NCBI GenBank assembly: GCA_959347315.1
Contig: OY365810.1
Span: forward strand, 23,341,906 to 23,405,905
Source of the DNA: Bimastos eiseni
Lineage: Eukaryota > Annelida > Clitellata > Crassiclitellata > Lumbricidae
Reading direction: 5' to 3'
DNA length: 64,000 nt
Part shown: positions 25,839 through 41,000 of the stretch, piece by piece
How positions within the stretch are numbered: position 1 is the first letter of the stretch
Layout: the number at the start of each line of letters is the position of its first letter
Program-made: the position numbers and the translations under genes
Notes under the pieces: generated by a model
Databases searched by the model: none
Told to the model about the DNA's origin: nothing
The model's input: the letters and a program-made list of their open reading frames with translations, nothing else

Positions 25839-26069
25839 ATCTCTGCTTCAAATCACAACTTATTTCATCACCTGCATTTTTTTAACACAAATGCACCTCG
25901 ACCTGTAGATACTGCGCTCAATGTTCTAGTAAAGTGTGCCATTTTGTTTAGTCCTGATTCTGTGCTAACACGTTACTATTAGAGGCCGTATGGACCAGAG
26001 AAATGTTCATGAACGTGTCAAACTCTACACATATAAGTCAAAGTATACCTTCCAGTCATCATTCACATA

Positions 26070-29000
26070 CTAGGACGATTTCTTTAAAGCTTCAACTTCA
26101 TCACGCAGTTGATTCGCCTCCTGCACTGCCTAAAAATCAACATTATAAAGTCCATTTTATTTGCAGATACATATGAAAAAACTAAACACACATAAACTTG
26201 AATCTTGACCAAAACACAAGAAACTACCTGGCTGCTTGCTCCTGTTACTTAGGTCCAAAACAAAATCCATACTGCAGCAAATCACCAAAAGCATTCAGCC
26301 ATCATAGATAGCATCAGCATATAATTCTGCAACTAAACTGACCAGCTTACTGCAACTCTTGATTAATTGAAGACAAATTACATCGGCAATTTTCTCTTTT
26401 ACTTCTGTAGCTTAAGAATAACTGATCACTTACAACATTTTATCACCAGTAGATTTTTCTCGTGCATCTGTAACCTTAGATTAAATTCTTAAAATTTCAA
26501 CCCAAATATGGATGCTGATCTGCCGCTGAAACCTACCACAAAAGTTTTCTCTTCAGCCGCTGCAACTTTTTTAAGCCACTTGCTCTCCTCTTTTTCTACA
26601 CTCAGTTGCAGCTTGCTCAGCATTCCAACCTGTAAGCAAAGCAATTGAACAATATAATTAACTTAAACAGTATGAGTGCTTCATGGTTTGATAATATACA
26701 GTATTACAGACCCTCCAAATCTGCATTAGAAGTTTCAACATACGCACTATTAAATTCAGTAAAATTGCAAATTCATATGATTCACAATTCACAAAACATG
26801 ACAATCTGAACCCACATGCCAAACCACAAAGATAGCAAAACAATTTCAACCCACAGCCAAACTACAAAGACAGCAAAACAATTTTAACTCACAGCCAAAC
26901 CACAAAGATAGCAAAACAATTTTAACTCACAGCCAAACCACAAAGACAGCAAAACAATTTGAACCCACAGCCAAACTACAAAGATAGCAAAACAATTTGA
27001 ACCCACAGCCAAACTACAAAGATAGCAAAACAATTTGAACCCACAGCCAAACTACAAAGATAGCAAAACAATTTGAACACACAGCCAAACTACAAAGATA
27101 GCAAAACAATTTGAACCCACAGCCAAACTACAAAGACAGCAAAACAATTTGAACGCACAGCCAAACCACAAAGATAGCAAAACAATTTGAACCCACAGCG
27201 AAACTACAAAGATAGCAAAACAATTTGAACCTACAGCGAAACTACAAAGACAGCAAAACAATTTGAACGCACAGCCAAACCACAAAGATAGCAAAACAAT
27301 TTGAACGCACAGCCAAACCACAAAGATAGCAAAACAATTTGCGACCGTTTGTCAAGTAAAAAGGATAGCACATCAACTTGAGCCCATCTTGTCATGGACA
27401 TTCTTCTTACAATGCTACCATTTTCAGTTGTATAACAGCAATGCATTCAATCATAATGAGGTCATGTAACTTTAAGGTCTCTTTCTACACAACAAGATTC
27501 ATGTTGTAACCAAGGTACATCTGAAACAATGTGATAGTTTTATAGTTTTAGGATATCTGGATCTGTTAAGAGGCAAACATAAGTAATGAACAAAAACAGA
27601 AGTTACAGTAAATCTAATAGATCAATGATAAAATGCAGACTAACTGTATCTGCAAGGACGTCTTGATAGTGCTTCACTTGTTCCTCAAGTGACTTTTGTT
27701 CAGCACGGATTTTCTCATATTCACCTTCACTTGCCTTCAACAGATTGATAAACAAAATTAGGGAGTTTTCATCAACAGCATAACAGTTATAAAAAAATGC
27801 AATATCAGTTGCTCAGAAATAAATAAAAATAACACTAAATCAATTGATAAATCAAATTAATAGTTCATACTATGTGAGCAAGCCACATATCCAGGTTATG
27901 CTCCTCTATAAATACAGCCAAGCAACTAAAGAACAACTGAATAAGGCATTTTCAACCATGGTTCAAACTAATCAAATTCTTTAGGAGAATTTTCACAAAT
28001 TAGAGTGGTGTAAATGTCTGATTTATAAATCGTTCGACATCTAAGGCAGTATGATATAAAAATATGTAATCTAACTAATTTTCAAACTTTTTATGCCTAA
28101 TTGTTATCGAAGAAAATTCCTCACTTATTATCTTCCCAGACCTTCTGAGAACATATATGCACTTTAATAAAAGATCAGTCAATTAAAACTCACTTTGAGA
28201 TCAGCAACGGAATCAATCACCTCTGCTTCATGTTCACCAAGAAGCCTATCGTGATTCTCAAGTCCCTGAAAACCAACAATTTCCAGTTGTCATTTTTCAC
28301 ACACACACAAAATCATTCAGCAATCTCTAAAAAGAACAAAAATTCATTTAGAGTTAGAGTTTGGTTTTCTGCTAGCAACAATCATTACTTCATAGATGAA
28401 TATTCTGTGTAATATTCACCGTACTCAGTAAGCCACTGTGCATTCAACAGGCTACTCTGTACAGAATGCCATATTGCATTAGATATGTGAAGCTCTATAT
28501 TAACCATCAACTGATTCCTGGTTTAACACATTTTAACTTCACCATTTGCACCAACAAAACTCCTAAACTACACTCTAAAGAAATGTTGTTTAGATAATAA
28601 ATAAAAAACAAAGAACATGCATGACAGTCTCATACTATGCAGTAGATAAACTGATAGGAAGAAGGAATCTTTTGCCTGGTTTACAATACATAACTCAACA
28701 CCATACAGCTATTTGAGTTATTCGAAAAATGTGGCATGACTTGCATGACACGATACGACACTTTGCAGCATTTTAACAGATTGAAAAAGAGAATATGGCC
28801 ATAACCATATTTTCTTTTAAATCACTGCAATTATTGCAAGCCACAAGGTAATGATTTGGCCAAACAAAGGCAGTTAAACTACAAACCTGTGAGTAAGATA
28901 AGTTGCATTTGCATGTTTGCATATAAAATGATGTATTTATCAGAAAAATGTTGTCCTTAAATTGTCTGATTCAAAAGCTCTGTATAAAAATGCATAAATA

Positions 29001-32000
29001 TAAAAAAATTTAAATATATAAGTAATTAAATATAAACATGAGAGAGAGAGAAAGACAGACAGACAGACAGACAGATACATGGAGAGAGAGACAGATACAA
29101 AGAGAGACAAACAGAAATGAATAAAAATAACACACAGATGGACAGACAGATACATGGAGAGAGACAGAGACAGCTACAAAGAGAGACAGACAGACAGACA
29201 GACAGATACATGGAGAGAGAGACAGCTACAAAGAGAGACAGACAGACAGACAGATAGACAGGCAGATAGACAGAGACAAAGAGAGGAGTACTACCTTAAT
29301 CTGTGACTGATAGTGGGACAACTCAGACTTCAGTACACCTATTTCAGCATCTTTCTTCAGCAGGGCATCAGTGTAGGAATTCTGTTCAGCCCGTGCTGCC
29401 GACAAGGATCCCTGCAGAAAAGATATAAGCACATTCTATTCAACTGACTTCAGATAAAAGAAAATGCAGGCCACCACACGTCACCACAATTCAACAGAGT
29501 GAATCCAGTCATGATAAACAAATCTAATAGACAATAAAATTGCAAATGAAGCCTTAAAAGTTACATTAGGGTGTCAACAGACACAACACTCAGTTAACCT
29601 AAGTCGTTAAAATATGCGCCAATAACAAATATGACCACAACTGTGTGCAATAAATAGTAACATATGAGCTGCAACAGTAACATATTATGAGCGGCTAAGG
29701 AGCAAATAATAATTTAAGCTCATATGATATACCCTCATAATTTATTGAACTTAATAACATAGCACATCATTGACTGTCATAAGATAGGCTCACAGGAGGA
29801 AACGTTCAACAAACATGAGATAAGATGCCTATACAAGATATGGCCCCCATTTCTCATCACTTAACTCATCAGTTATGCTTTCAAAAATGCATACAATGAT
29901 ATATGACAAAGCAGGCATCATTTATTGTAACACAAGCACAGAGCAATAAAACACTGCTAATAATTTTAAAAGCTGCACATAGTGTAAAAAAAAAAACACC
30001 ATTAAAGTGATCGTGGATGATTTATTTTTCTTTGGTCATCTGCCTTTAAGGCAGGTTTGCACATCTAATGTGTTATTCTTCTTGCTGTCCAGCCTTCCCC
30101 TTCAACTTGCCTTAACCATCCTTCATCATCTCTGCGACTTAATGCGAAAGCCTCTGTCTGTTGTCTCCTCCCGCCCTCTCTGGTCTGCGGATCGACTTGA
30201 TCTTCTTGTTCCACGGGCAAGGACTGCTATAACTCAACACCATGCCTTTGCCAATGTGGGCCTTACTATGTGGAATGGCCTGCCCCTCATTATCCGTAGC
30301 AAGCTTTCAATCGGGCTCCCATCCTCATCCCATCGTTGTCTGAAGACTTTCTTATTTCCTCGGGGCTGTCACGCTGAGAGCGCTTCTGAATAGCTAGTAC
30401 TGTAAGAAGTGCTATATAAATAACCACATATGATACGATCGTTCAGTCCATTAGCATCGTTTTCAATCACATAAGACACTAAATTAAAAAAATACTGCAA
30501 AGACTACAATCATTAATATATTTTGGTTTCCAAATGAAAAACTGACTTCAGAGGAGGCAGCAGAGTTCTTCTTCAGCTGTGCTTGTAGCAACTGGATTGC
30601 AACATCCTTTTCCTTCAGCGCCTGTCGCATATGATGCACCGATTCCAACGTCTTGGATTTTTCTTCCTGTAGATCCTACGTTCAAATACACAAAATAATC
30701 CGGTTAAACACAGGCTACAAAGCATCCAAGCAATGGACATGAAACACACATCGAACAAGTACATACCGCCATAAGAAATACTGCCTCATTGAAGATCAAA
30801 AAGGTGTATAATAGGGTCCATCGCACTGCTGCTCGCCTCATAGGCCACATTCCTAGGTTTGGTCGAGTCTCTGAGTAAATGCAGGATGTGTTCCACTGGC
30901 TTAATACAAGATTTGGCTCATATATCTCATCAGCCTTAACTCAGTATCCAGAGCGAATAGTATATTGCCACAAATTTAGCTGGCACTGCAACCTCTTGAA
31001 TGGGCAACATACCGCACTCTGTCAAGCCACTCTGCATCACAATTTACGGGACTCAAGAATGTCCAGTTCGACTGGGGTTAGGCTGGGAGCACCTCTGTGT
31101 ATACTATGCATCCTTGCCATAAACATTCACTGTAATCATAACAACAGTATTATGGGTGTTCTGATACACTGCACTGCTTAAGCCACTTAAATTAATAATA
31201 GTTTGACTTACCAGGTATAAGTTGTAAAATTCAACAGGCAGTTGACCAACACAAAGAGTCACTATACACCAGCACCTTCTCACCATCGCACTGCTGCTCG
31301 CCTTATAGGTCGCATTCCCAGGTTTGGTCAAGGTTTAGCACCTTTGAGAGGTTCCTTAGCGCGTTCGAGTGGTTATTATAGGGCGCTATATAAATAGCCT
31401 GATACATACACATATAACACTGTTAAAGACTGCATACAACAAGGTTCTGTTGTGATCAACAACGTTGTTTTTGCTAAAGTTTGGATCCACATACCCAACC
31501 ATGTTATACAATATAGCATGTCATAACGAAGTGTGTCACAACTTGAGTCTCGAGCAACTTTGCCTTTGTCAGTGTGGAAGGGCACAATGTAAAGCTGTTA
31601 GGGGTTTCAAAAATGATAGACTTCATTTTTCACAATTTACCTCAAAGCATCGTGGCTGCAAAAACTCACTTAATTGCTTACTTATGATAAGGGTGATCAT
31701 AGCAGTATTTCTAATACAAAAAACATCTATGTATATATGCAAATACTTACACTGTCGTTCAAATTTCTCATGCTAACTGTTTAATGACATGCTGCATAGG
31801 TTTTCTATACATTTGAACATATTGTTAAATTCTGCTGTGGTTTCCACTTGACTGATAATTAAAATGCATCAGCAACAACAATCAACTCGGCACTAACACA
31901 TGTTGAATGCATGAACTTAGAAAATGCCATTCCAAAATTATTATGACTGTAAAACAAAACAGATATCTATATAGAATTAGCCTTTTCATCTTACTGAACA

Positions 32001-35000
32001 ATTTAAATCTATAACAAAAAGAAACAGCAAAGAAATAAACTAATAATGCTGACTTTAAATACATTCCAAATCTAACCTAATCAAAACAAACAAAAGCTAA
32101 GAAACTAAATTCTAATCTACAACGTGCTGAAGGTGCATGAGTAACAACTGGGTGCTGATATAACAAGCCAAATGAATACAAGCACTAAAAGGTAGAGAAA
32201 AACAAGGCATAAGGATAGTCAAAATAAACAAGGTCATCATCAATCATTCATTATGTTTAGCCTCCTACAGCTTAGTTAGTGCTAAAGCATCACAGTTAAC
32301 CTAAACACACAACTCGAAAAGCTCGAGTTAAAAAAGTATTTTATTAATTTATCTGCCATTGACATTACTTCTGAACCATCTTGAAATTTAACTCATTCAC
32401 ATCGAAAGCTGAGATGAAGTGAAACTAAAAAATGCCAATACCATTGAACAACATCGATAAATTTTAAAAAGTAATTTTTTTCTTCACAGTTTAGTAATTT
32501 ACAGGTTTCCGGATCTTCTATGGAACACCTAAGAAACTCCAACTTACACTTAAATAAAAGCACACAAAAGAAAACTAAGGTCATACATGTAGATAATTTT
32601 CACGCTGATCCAAAAGTGACTGCAATATCTCAACCTCGGCAGTTTTTGTGTCGAGTTCAAGTACCAGTTGAGACATATCCCACTTGGACGTCTCCTGTAT
32701 TCGTGTCATAACCATCACCTCTTTACGACTTGTAGACCCAGATGCCACCGAAGAAGACTGGTCATCGACTCTAGTCTGTGTTACAGAGTCAGAAGATGGC
32801 AGAGAAACAGAAGGACGACTGAAATCATTTGCTATAGACCTCTGTTAAAAAGAATTATCAAAGACACATGCAGAAGCAGAAGATGACAATTACTAACTAT
32901 TACTCAAAAAAAACACAATCAATAATACCAAACAAACTCAACAAACCAAAATCATGCATGGAAATCATGCATAAATTAATATAATCAGATCCCGGCACAG
33001 ATAGAGGATAAACGATAACCTCAGAAACTACCAGACGATAAGCATTCATAAATCAAACTAGGGAAGACAATAAACTAGAGCTGTACAGATTAAAGGCCAT
33101 ATGTGTAATCTGGCAGATTATTCGAACAATCTACCAATTGTTCTAATAGTAGATATCGTAATCGCAATCTCCAAATATCTAAAGCGCCACTTGAAAGCCT
33201 AGCGCAGGGCACCAGCTCATTTACGAGCGCTGGATATCAGTAATAACAATTGGTGCCAATGTTATAAAAAGGTTTTGGCTGCTTATCACTTGACAGATGA
33301 CACATGTCCCTGCAGCCACCCAAAAAAATTTCGTTTCTTTTTCAAAATAAGCTCTACAAAAAGGAAAAGTGCAAAACAAAAAATTTCTAAATAATCAGTT
33401 TCATAATCGGTATCAGCTGTTTCATATTGGCTAGTCAGTCATGAGCAGCATCGACAAAATCAGCCAAAAGCGAGATTGGTACAGTTCTTATGTAAACCAA
33501 GTTATGCTGATATAATAAAATGATGTTGGAAAGATGAGGTAGAGTGGACTAAACACCCAAAATTAGCTCTTGACTTCCACTAAATGTATATAATATTAAG
33601 CCAACTGATGCTTTACAAATCAATGCCAGTAAACAACAGCAAATAGTTTCATATAAACAAAGGTTCAGAGAAATATTACATAAAGTAACTAGAATAAGAA
33701 AACACTAATTCTAATTATTTCAACTTTAATTATACAAACACCTGAAAGTGCTTTATAGAGTATGACATGAAACAGGAAACTATATAAGAATGAACAGCTC
33801 ATTGCCACTATATAATTACCCAAATAAAAAAGCAAAAATGGTTATAGAATTTGTAAAAAATCTGCATACAACAACATAAATTTTCACACATACTTAATGC
33901 AATAAAACATAACAAAACTTATACACATGCATAACAGAACATTTAACAACATTAACTTTAAAGAAAAAAACATATAATTACAAGGTGACATTTATTTATG
34001 CATTACTATGACCAACAATCTGTATACCATTTAAATCAACCACTTGACATGTACCAATAAACAAAATTAACACAACCACACACACAATAATGAAACACTG
34101 CTTAAATCAAACACAACAAATATTTATGAATGAGCCATGATTCCCTTCATTAAAGTCATACTGAGAACTAGTGCATGATCAGTTTTAAGTTTAATCAAAT
34201 TTAATTACACAAACTGCATCGTGTCCAATACAAAACTTAAAATGATATAAATGATTAGGCTCATGTTTTCCATTTTCAGAATGTTCCACTACTGAACCAA
34301 CCCAGAACTTAAAGAGAGAAATTTGAATAAAACCTGAGCAGCCAGCAATTCCTCCTCTAGCTGCCTGATGTGAGTGTTCTTCTCGCTAATGAATGTTTCT
34401 AGTTGGGCAACTCGCTTCAGCTGTGAGTCATTCAAGCCATCTGTAGATGTTTTCGCCATTTTCAAAGCATTATACTCCTAATAATTAAATATTTAAACAA
34501 ATACCTCATTCTAAAGAAAGTATTGTGATGTTGAATCATCACTCACATAAAGACATAAATCAGTCAGATGAGCAAAATCAACTCAGAAAAAAATAGTAGC
34601 AGGATGGTATAACAAAAGAAGCAAGAAATTATTCAGAAGTAGGAGATAGAGTGAACAAAGCATAAAACATATGAAAATAGTAAGTATGAAGAACCAACCC
34701 ATCAATAAGCCAAACAGGAAAGATAGAGATATAAGATACAAGATTGCTGATTTGCTAAAGTAAACACGAATCTGCTGCTTTCTGGAATAAGGTACAAGAA
34801 ACTGCTCTTCAGACAACAGCTTTGATACTGAAAACAAAAGAATTGCAATCAAAACTTCCAATTATCTAAACTGCCGTTATCAAGATAATGATCCTCAGCA
34901 TCAAATAAGAACCACTGCGTCAGACATTTCCTCATCATACACACAGTTTGATGAGCACATATAAAAGCAATCTTACGCTGGTAACTTTCTTGAGCTGATT

Positions 35001-38000
35001 TAGAGCATCAGATGAACATTTCTCGGCCTGCTCTGTCTGCTGGACACAAGACTTCAGATTGGCACCAAGTCCTTTGTTCAAAATCTCAAGGTCCTGTATG
35101 AAGTGGAACCCATCAAATTTCAATCAGAACTGCTTAGGCCTTCACTTAACAACATACATGTCAGTTTAATCATTAGATAACTCTGTGCTCATTCACAATC
35201 AACCAATCTTGGCAAACAGAGCATTAACTTCCGGTTGCATATTTCATTGGCCTTGGTCAGCAGATTCTTATCTCATCTGGTGTAGTTTGGCATTGCATTG
35301 CAATTATGGGCAACCTTCACCTGAAACGATGTATATTATTACTGGTTAGATTCAACCAGCCAATAAATAAAGCATTTACTTTTTCAATGCATATTACCAC
35401 AATGATAGCTTCCATATAGGACTTGATTACACAGAAATGAATTCCTAAATAAATATTGAGTATTCACTTGCTTACTTATACACCACTTATTTATACAGTG
35501 CTAAATTTGATGTTTATGAAAAAAATTTTTAAACGTATCCTTTAAGTGCCTGTTAAAGAAAAAGATAGTTAAAGGATGAAATGTCACTTTACAAACCGCT
35601 TTATCTTTCAGTAGAGATCTCAGCTGGTCTCTGAGATGGCTAACTTCACTCGCTCCAAGTTCTGGTCCATGATCCTTATTTTGCAAACGTTTCTCCATTT
35701 CTGAAAGGGCTTCCATTGTTTTCCAATTCCTTCTCCTTAGATCCTAGTAAGTGTTTAGAAACATAAAGCTGGCAGATCTTACACAAAGCAGAAAATATCT
35801 AAATGCCTTAGGTTACAAACCATTAACAACCTCTGAAACACAGCTTCAGTCTAAAAGCTAAAGAGGGCAGTCCATAGCTGTTCTTTGTGAATAAACCTAA
35901 TATATTCATTTATAACCATGCATAAAATGAAGATACCAGCAAACTAGAAACGATTAAATCAAATTACTGAGCTCAATTTTTATATCATAACATAAGTAAA
36001 TGCTTTAGGTCATGATAGGAAATATTATCTATTAAAAGGTAATGGCTGGAAATCTGTGCAATTGCTTGCAGAGATCACAGCTTCAATGTGAAAAGTCATC
36101 AGCTTAATTTAAACTTTGACCGAATTGAAGTTCACTAGTTTCAAGCCTAACATTAATCAGAAATCACAAATTAAAACTTCAACTCACATCATTTTTCTGA
36201 ATCTGCCTGTTAAGACTATCTTCCAGCTTCATTATTTCTGTCTCGTGGTCTGTAAGATTTCTTCCATGCCCTAAACCTCGTTCAGTTCTGGAAAAACAAA
36301 TATCATGCATGCACTCCACTAAACCAAATGCAGTTACCGATCATGACTGTTAATAATAAGAAATGGTCAATAAAAAAATTTCACCAAATTGCCATTTGAA
36401 GCAGCAACCATCAGCCACATACTGGTAAATGCAACGCATTATACGGTAACAAATACATTATGTTTATGCAGTGTAGCGTATGTACGTGATACTCAAGGCT
36501 AAATTTTTGCAGTATCTCATACATAGACGATCAGCCTCATGACACTAGCCTTGTCACTTGATCCGTGATGCTGGCATTAAGTCTCTAGCCCCATGTATTG
36601 GAGATGCATTATTGCCTTGCTAGCTGCAACCAGCCATGAATAAGAAGAGCAATCCCCTGAAGTATAAACAATTTAATGTAGCATTAAAACTGTCTTAAGC
36701 TTCCCAATGAAAATTGCATATGGCAAGAGTACTCATTATGGTAAAATTGGCTATAGCAAGAAAGCTCAACCAAAATCTTTAAACATGGTAATGCCATAAT
36801 TTGAAACTCCACCCTCTTCATTCATAGTCCAGCATACTAACCAATAGACTATTTTGTGCACTCCTTACAATAAGTCACAGCTCACTTAAATCAATATTTC
36901 AAAATAAATTCATGTCAACAATTCAAGGGATTTCTGCAAGGTTTATAGCCTTGCATGAAAAATTTATTTAGTGTGTTCAAACATATTTAGATTTACAAAT
37001 GTATACATAATCAGTAATATAAACCAACATTATCTTGGGATCTTTGACGTCAATCTGTTTCCGAAGATCTGCAATCTGGTGCTGTAGTGAAATTATCAAC
37101 TTTTCCTGATCCTTTCTCAAACTTTCCAAATCCTAAAGAAGACAGAACACTTTTACAATCACTTTTCTTTCTGTATAGATCCAACCTTTGTAATTTACCT
37201 TAACACACTATTTATCCTAACTAAGGGTGTCAACGGGTATGCCCGAGGCCGACTACCCGGGTAATGAAATCAGTTTTCGGATACGCAAAATGCGCGATTT
37301 TACCTGAACATATGCCAGAAATGTTCTGTTGGTCATATTGGCTGAGTGCCTGGGCAATTAAATCGATTCTCGGGTGCCCGACATTCTGTAAAAATGCGCA
37401 AGTCCTTACATTTCCTAAAAAATATCCGCGCGGTCGGGTATCCGCCCCACGGGTCGACAGGTACCCGGGTCATGATTTCAACACTTTTGACAGCCTTAAT
37501 CCTGACTAGCCAAACATACATGTAGAATAAAAGTTTGGAATTTCATACAGCCTATCATAATACCATTCTACAAAACAGCCATTACGGGTACAATTGCAAT
37601 AATGAACCAAGAAACCTGAATTGCTGATCTTGTAATAGCATTTGTACAATTGTTGGATTCTCACTTTAAATTTCAAACACAATATCTGCTGAAGTAATAA
37701 AAACTGTCACTTTCACAGAATACAATAGGCAGATATAATGTCAAATATTTCCAAAATGTAAGAGAGTAGAAATATCAAGTAAAAAAACTATCACACACCC
37801 TTTTTTCTCTCTGCACAGAATGCAGCTGCATCACAAGACTTTCTGCATTTTCTGATGTTGTTGATTTTCCTTTTGCATGATTGGCCTTTTGCAGTTCATT
37901 CTCCATTTCAGAAAGCGCTTCCATCGCCTTCCAGTTTCTTCGTCTAAGATCCTGAAAATAGATTTAAGAGTTCCGAATATCAGAATTTAACCAAATGGCT

Positions 38001-41000
38001 TAACGACTTGATTAGCCATTAGCCAACTTTGTATCAAATTACAAATACAATACTTTAACCCTTTAATCACTAGCATTACTGATTATGACTTACACTTTAG
38101 TACACACTGGTCGCTAAAGGGTTAAATAATTAGGATAGCATGCATTGTCTTAGACAAAGTAACAATAATACTAAACACTAGACAGCGTTTCAAGTAATTA
38201 CAAAGTTCTGTTCATTTCAATTTCAAATTAGTATTCAATCAGTTTCACTTCATTATGGATAAATAAATAAAACAAATAACATGAATAAAAAATATAAGAT
38301 ACTCAAAAATAAAAATAAAACTAATGATAACTTAATTTTTGTAACTTCAAAAATTTGTCCGATATTCATAATTCTTTTTTGTGAGGATTCACTGAATATT
38401 GGGCAGAAACTTCTATAACTATAGCCATAACCAAGTGTTTTATTGGTCCGTAAAGTAAACGAACATAGTAATTGCATCACAAACAAGAAAACGAAGCGCA
38501 GAACAGTAAAACTTAATAGCTTAACAAATTTATGTACGAGACGGATCAATAAGGAAAAAGAAAGAAGAACCCTAAGGGACCCGCTAGCCGGGCCTACCTT
38601 TACACAGCAAAGTTTAAATAACAGCAGGTCATCAAAACATAAGAGTTTTATTATCTTAACTAGTTAACTAAGTTGCTGCATGCACACAAACCCATAAATA
38701 GAAGTAATAGCTACTTAGTGTTAATGATTAAGGAGACTAAATTTACCCAGTTAAAGTAGCAAATAGATCTATGTTCTTTGAGTTGTTTCTTAAATATACT
38801 AAAATTGTGGGATTGTCTTATTTCAATAGGCATCTTATTCCATTCACTGGGACACACATATCTGATGGAAAATAGACGAGTGTTCGTTCTACAAAAAATT
38901 GGTTCATAATTACATGATGAACGAACCTCATAAGGATTAGCAGATGAGATTTGAACAAATTGATTAGAGAAGATTGGCAGTAATAAATTATTAACAAATT
39001 TAGACATAAATTCGTTGGATTGAAGCAATGTAATTTGGTGAAGACTTAAAATACGAGAATTAATAAGCAAGTCGAGAATTAATAAGCAAGTCGTAGGAGG
39101 ACCAACGACGAGCCATCTGGGGACCAAAGACGACTTGGATGGCTCTTTTTTACAGCATAGCTTGGGAAATTTGCCTTGATGGGTAATTAGAAACCCATAT
39201 TAAATTACAGTAAGAGAGGTAGGAATGAATCATGGTACATAGTATAAGTTAAGCAGGATGTTAGTTGGGAGGAGATAGGCGATTCTAGATATAATGCCCA
39301 TGTTTTTTGCAATTTTTGATGCAATGTTGGACATGTGCTCCTTCCACGATAGAAATTCATCTATTATAATGCAAAGAAATTTGGTAACTCTATCAATGTA
39401 CACTACCACAGCTTAGTTCATGGTGGAAAGTACAGATTTATTCTGCCCACCAACAACTAACTGATCCATCATTATTTACATCATATCAGGTCATCTACAA
39501 ACTCATAACTATATTATAGTGATATTTTATTAGATGAAACGAAACAAAATTTCTGAGTCACACTTTAAAAACTTACGTCGTTCTTTTGCCTCTGTGTTTG
39601 CAGCAGTTCTTCCATTTCTCTAAACTTTTTATCAAGGAATGCAGTCTCACCCATGAAATCATGTTCAGTGCCATTCACAACTCTGAACAAAACAGAACAC
39701 GCTGAGTCACAAGATGAAACAGATGCACCAAAGTAACATTTAAAAGATTTCCATAAATCAAGATTTAAGCAATAATTACTATCAGCATTCACTAAATCTC
39801 ATGAAAACTTCTTGTGACATTTCAAGACTCCCTCAGTAAAGAAGACAAACATTCATATTGAGGAAGGCAATTCGATGAATGGACATATCTCCTTCATGAG
39901 TTTAAATACCCAATTTTAAAACCAATATTTCACTAGATTTTAACAAGTTGATGTAAAAACATGGGGTTTTCAGGACCCTCTTTTATCTGGTAGATGGCAC
40001 AATAGTTGCATTTCCGTAAGAGATTTTTGGTTACATGTCATTGATGATGTAAACTTGCTGGAGTGGAGCTTATCAAGGAGGACTCGTTCAAGTGGCTAAA
40101 CAATATTTAATCTTTTTCAAATTTTTGAGTTCTGTCTGTAAAAATTTTATACATTGCATTATCATACAAGCCTGAAATGTGTGCAAAATTTCAGCTCTGT
40201 AGGTCGACAGGAACATACCTGAAAAAAGTTGAAAGACGTCGTACCAAACATGACAAACTTTACACAAGCCAAGTTAAATAAAAGATGGTAAAAACCAACT
40301 CTGCATGAGATATACACACTCGCTGTTTCAACGTTGATTCGTCTATGGCTCACTACAAGCACTCCCAGCCACAATGACAATAATATATCATTAATATGAT
40401 GATGAAGACACTGTAGCTGATAATGACAACAATGATGATGATACAAAGATTACAATTTAAAATAACAATATGCCTTAAAAAATATGTTTGATGAACTTAC
40501 ATTCCATCTGTAGCTTTAACACAGCTTGGAGGAAGAGTCCTGACATTCTGCTGTCCAGTCAAACTAATTTTCTCACAAACAACAGGCTCAATTACAGACG
40601 TTTGGCTGTCACTGTGTGACTCCAACAACTGTAAAAATCAAAACTGGTTGAAATAAATAAATGTTACACAGAGCAACTAACTGGTAGACCAATTCCCTAG
40701 GCTGTTATCACATAAATCACACTGCTAACTTACGATCACTTGTTGACATTATCTTCTAAAATAATATTGGCAAATGTTCACACACTTGAGGCTGAATGAT
40801 GAAACTGACAGAAGATACTAAAGTGTTGAACATCAGCAGGCAGTCATCTTTCTACATAAGCTAAAGCCAGCAAGGAATGACAATAATAGTAATGATGTTT
40901 ATGATTGTATTCAGAATGACAAACTCCTCCCAACATGCAGAAGAGCTGACATAAGCCTACCTTGCTACCTTGTGCAGTCATTTCACTGAAATCTAGCGAC

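Larger units (their letters stand above)
22337..26069. other. Convergent tail region between the STPG4-like and kinectin-like genes
   Basis: No coding exon is seen. It probably contains the 3' UTRs of both genes. A plus-strand AATAAA is at 22638-22643. Candidate minus-strand AATAAA signals (TTTATT on the plus strand) are near 22369 and 23108, so the kinectin-like 3' UTR may be very long or a nearer variant signal is used. The stretch also holds (AAT)n at about 24959-24976, a long (TA)n at 25028-25083, a tRNA-like segment at 25265-25345 and an 18-bp minisatellite at 25720-25838. Confidence 0.5.

Noticed and set aside
25726..25908. MSDNTP repeat frame
   Set aside because: Artefact of an 18-bp minisatellite in a probable 3' UTR.
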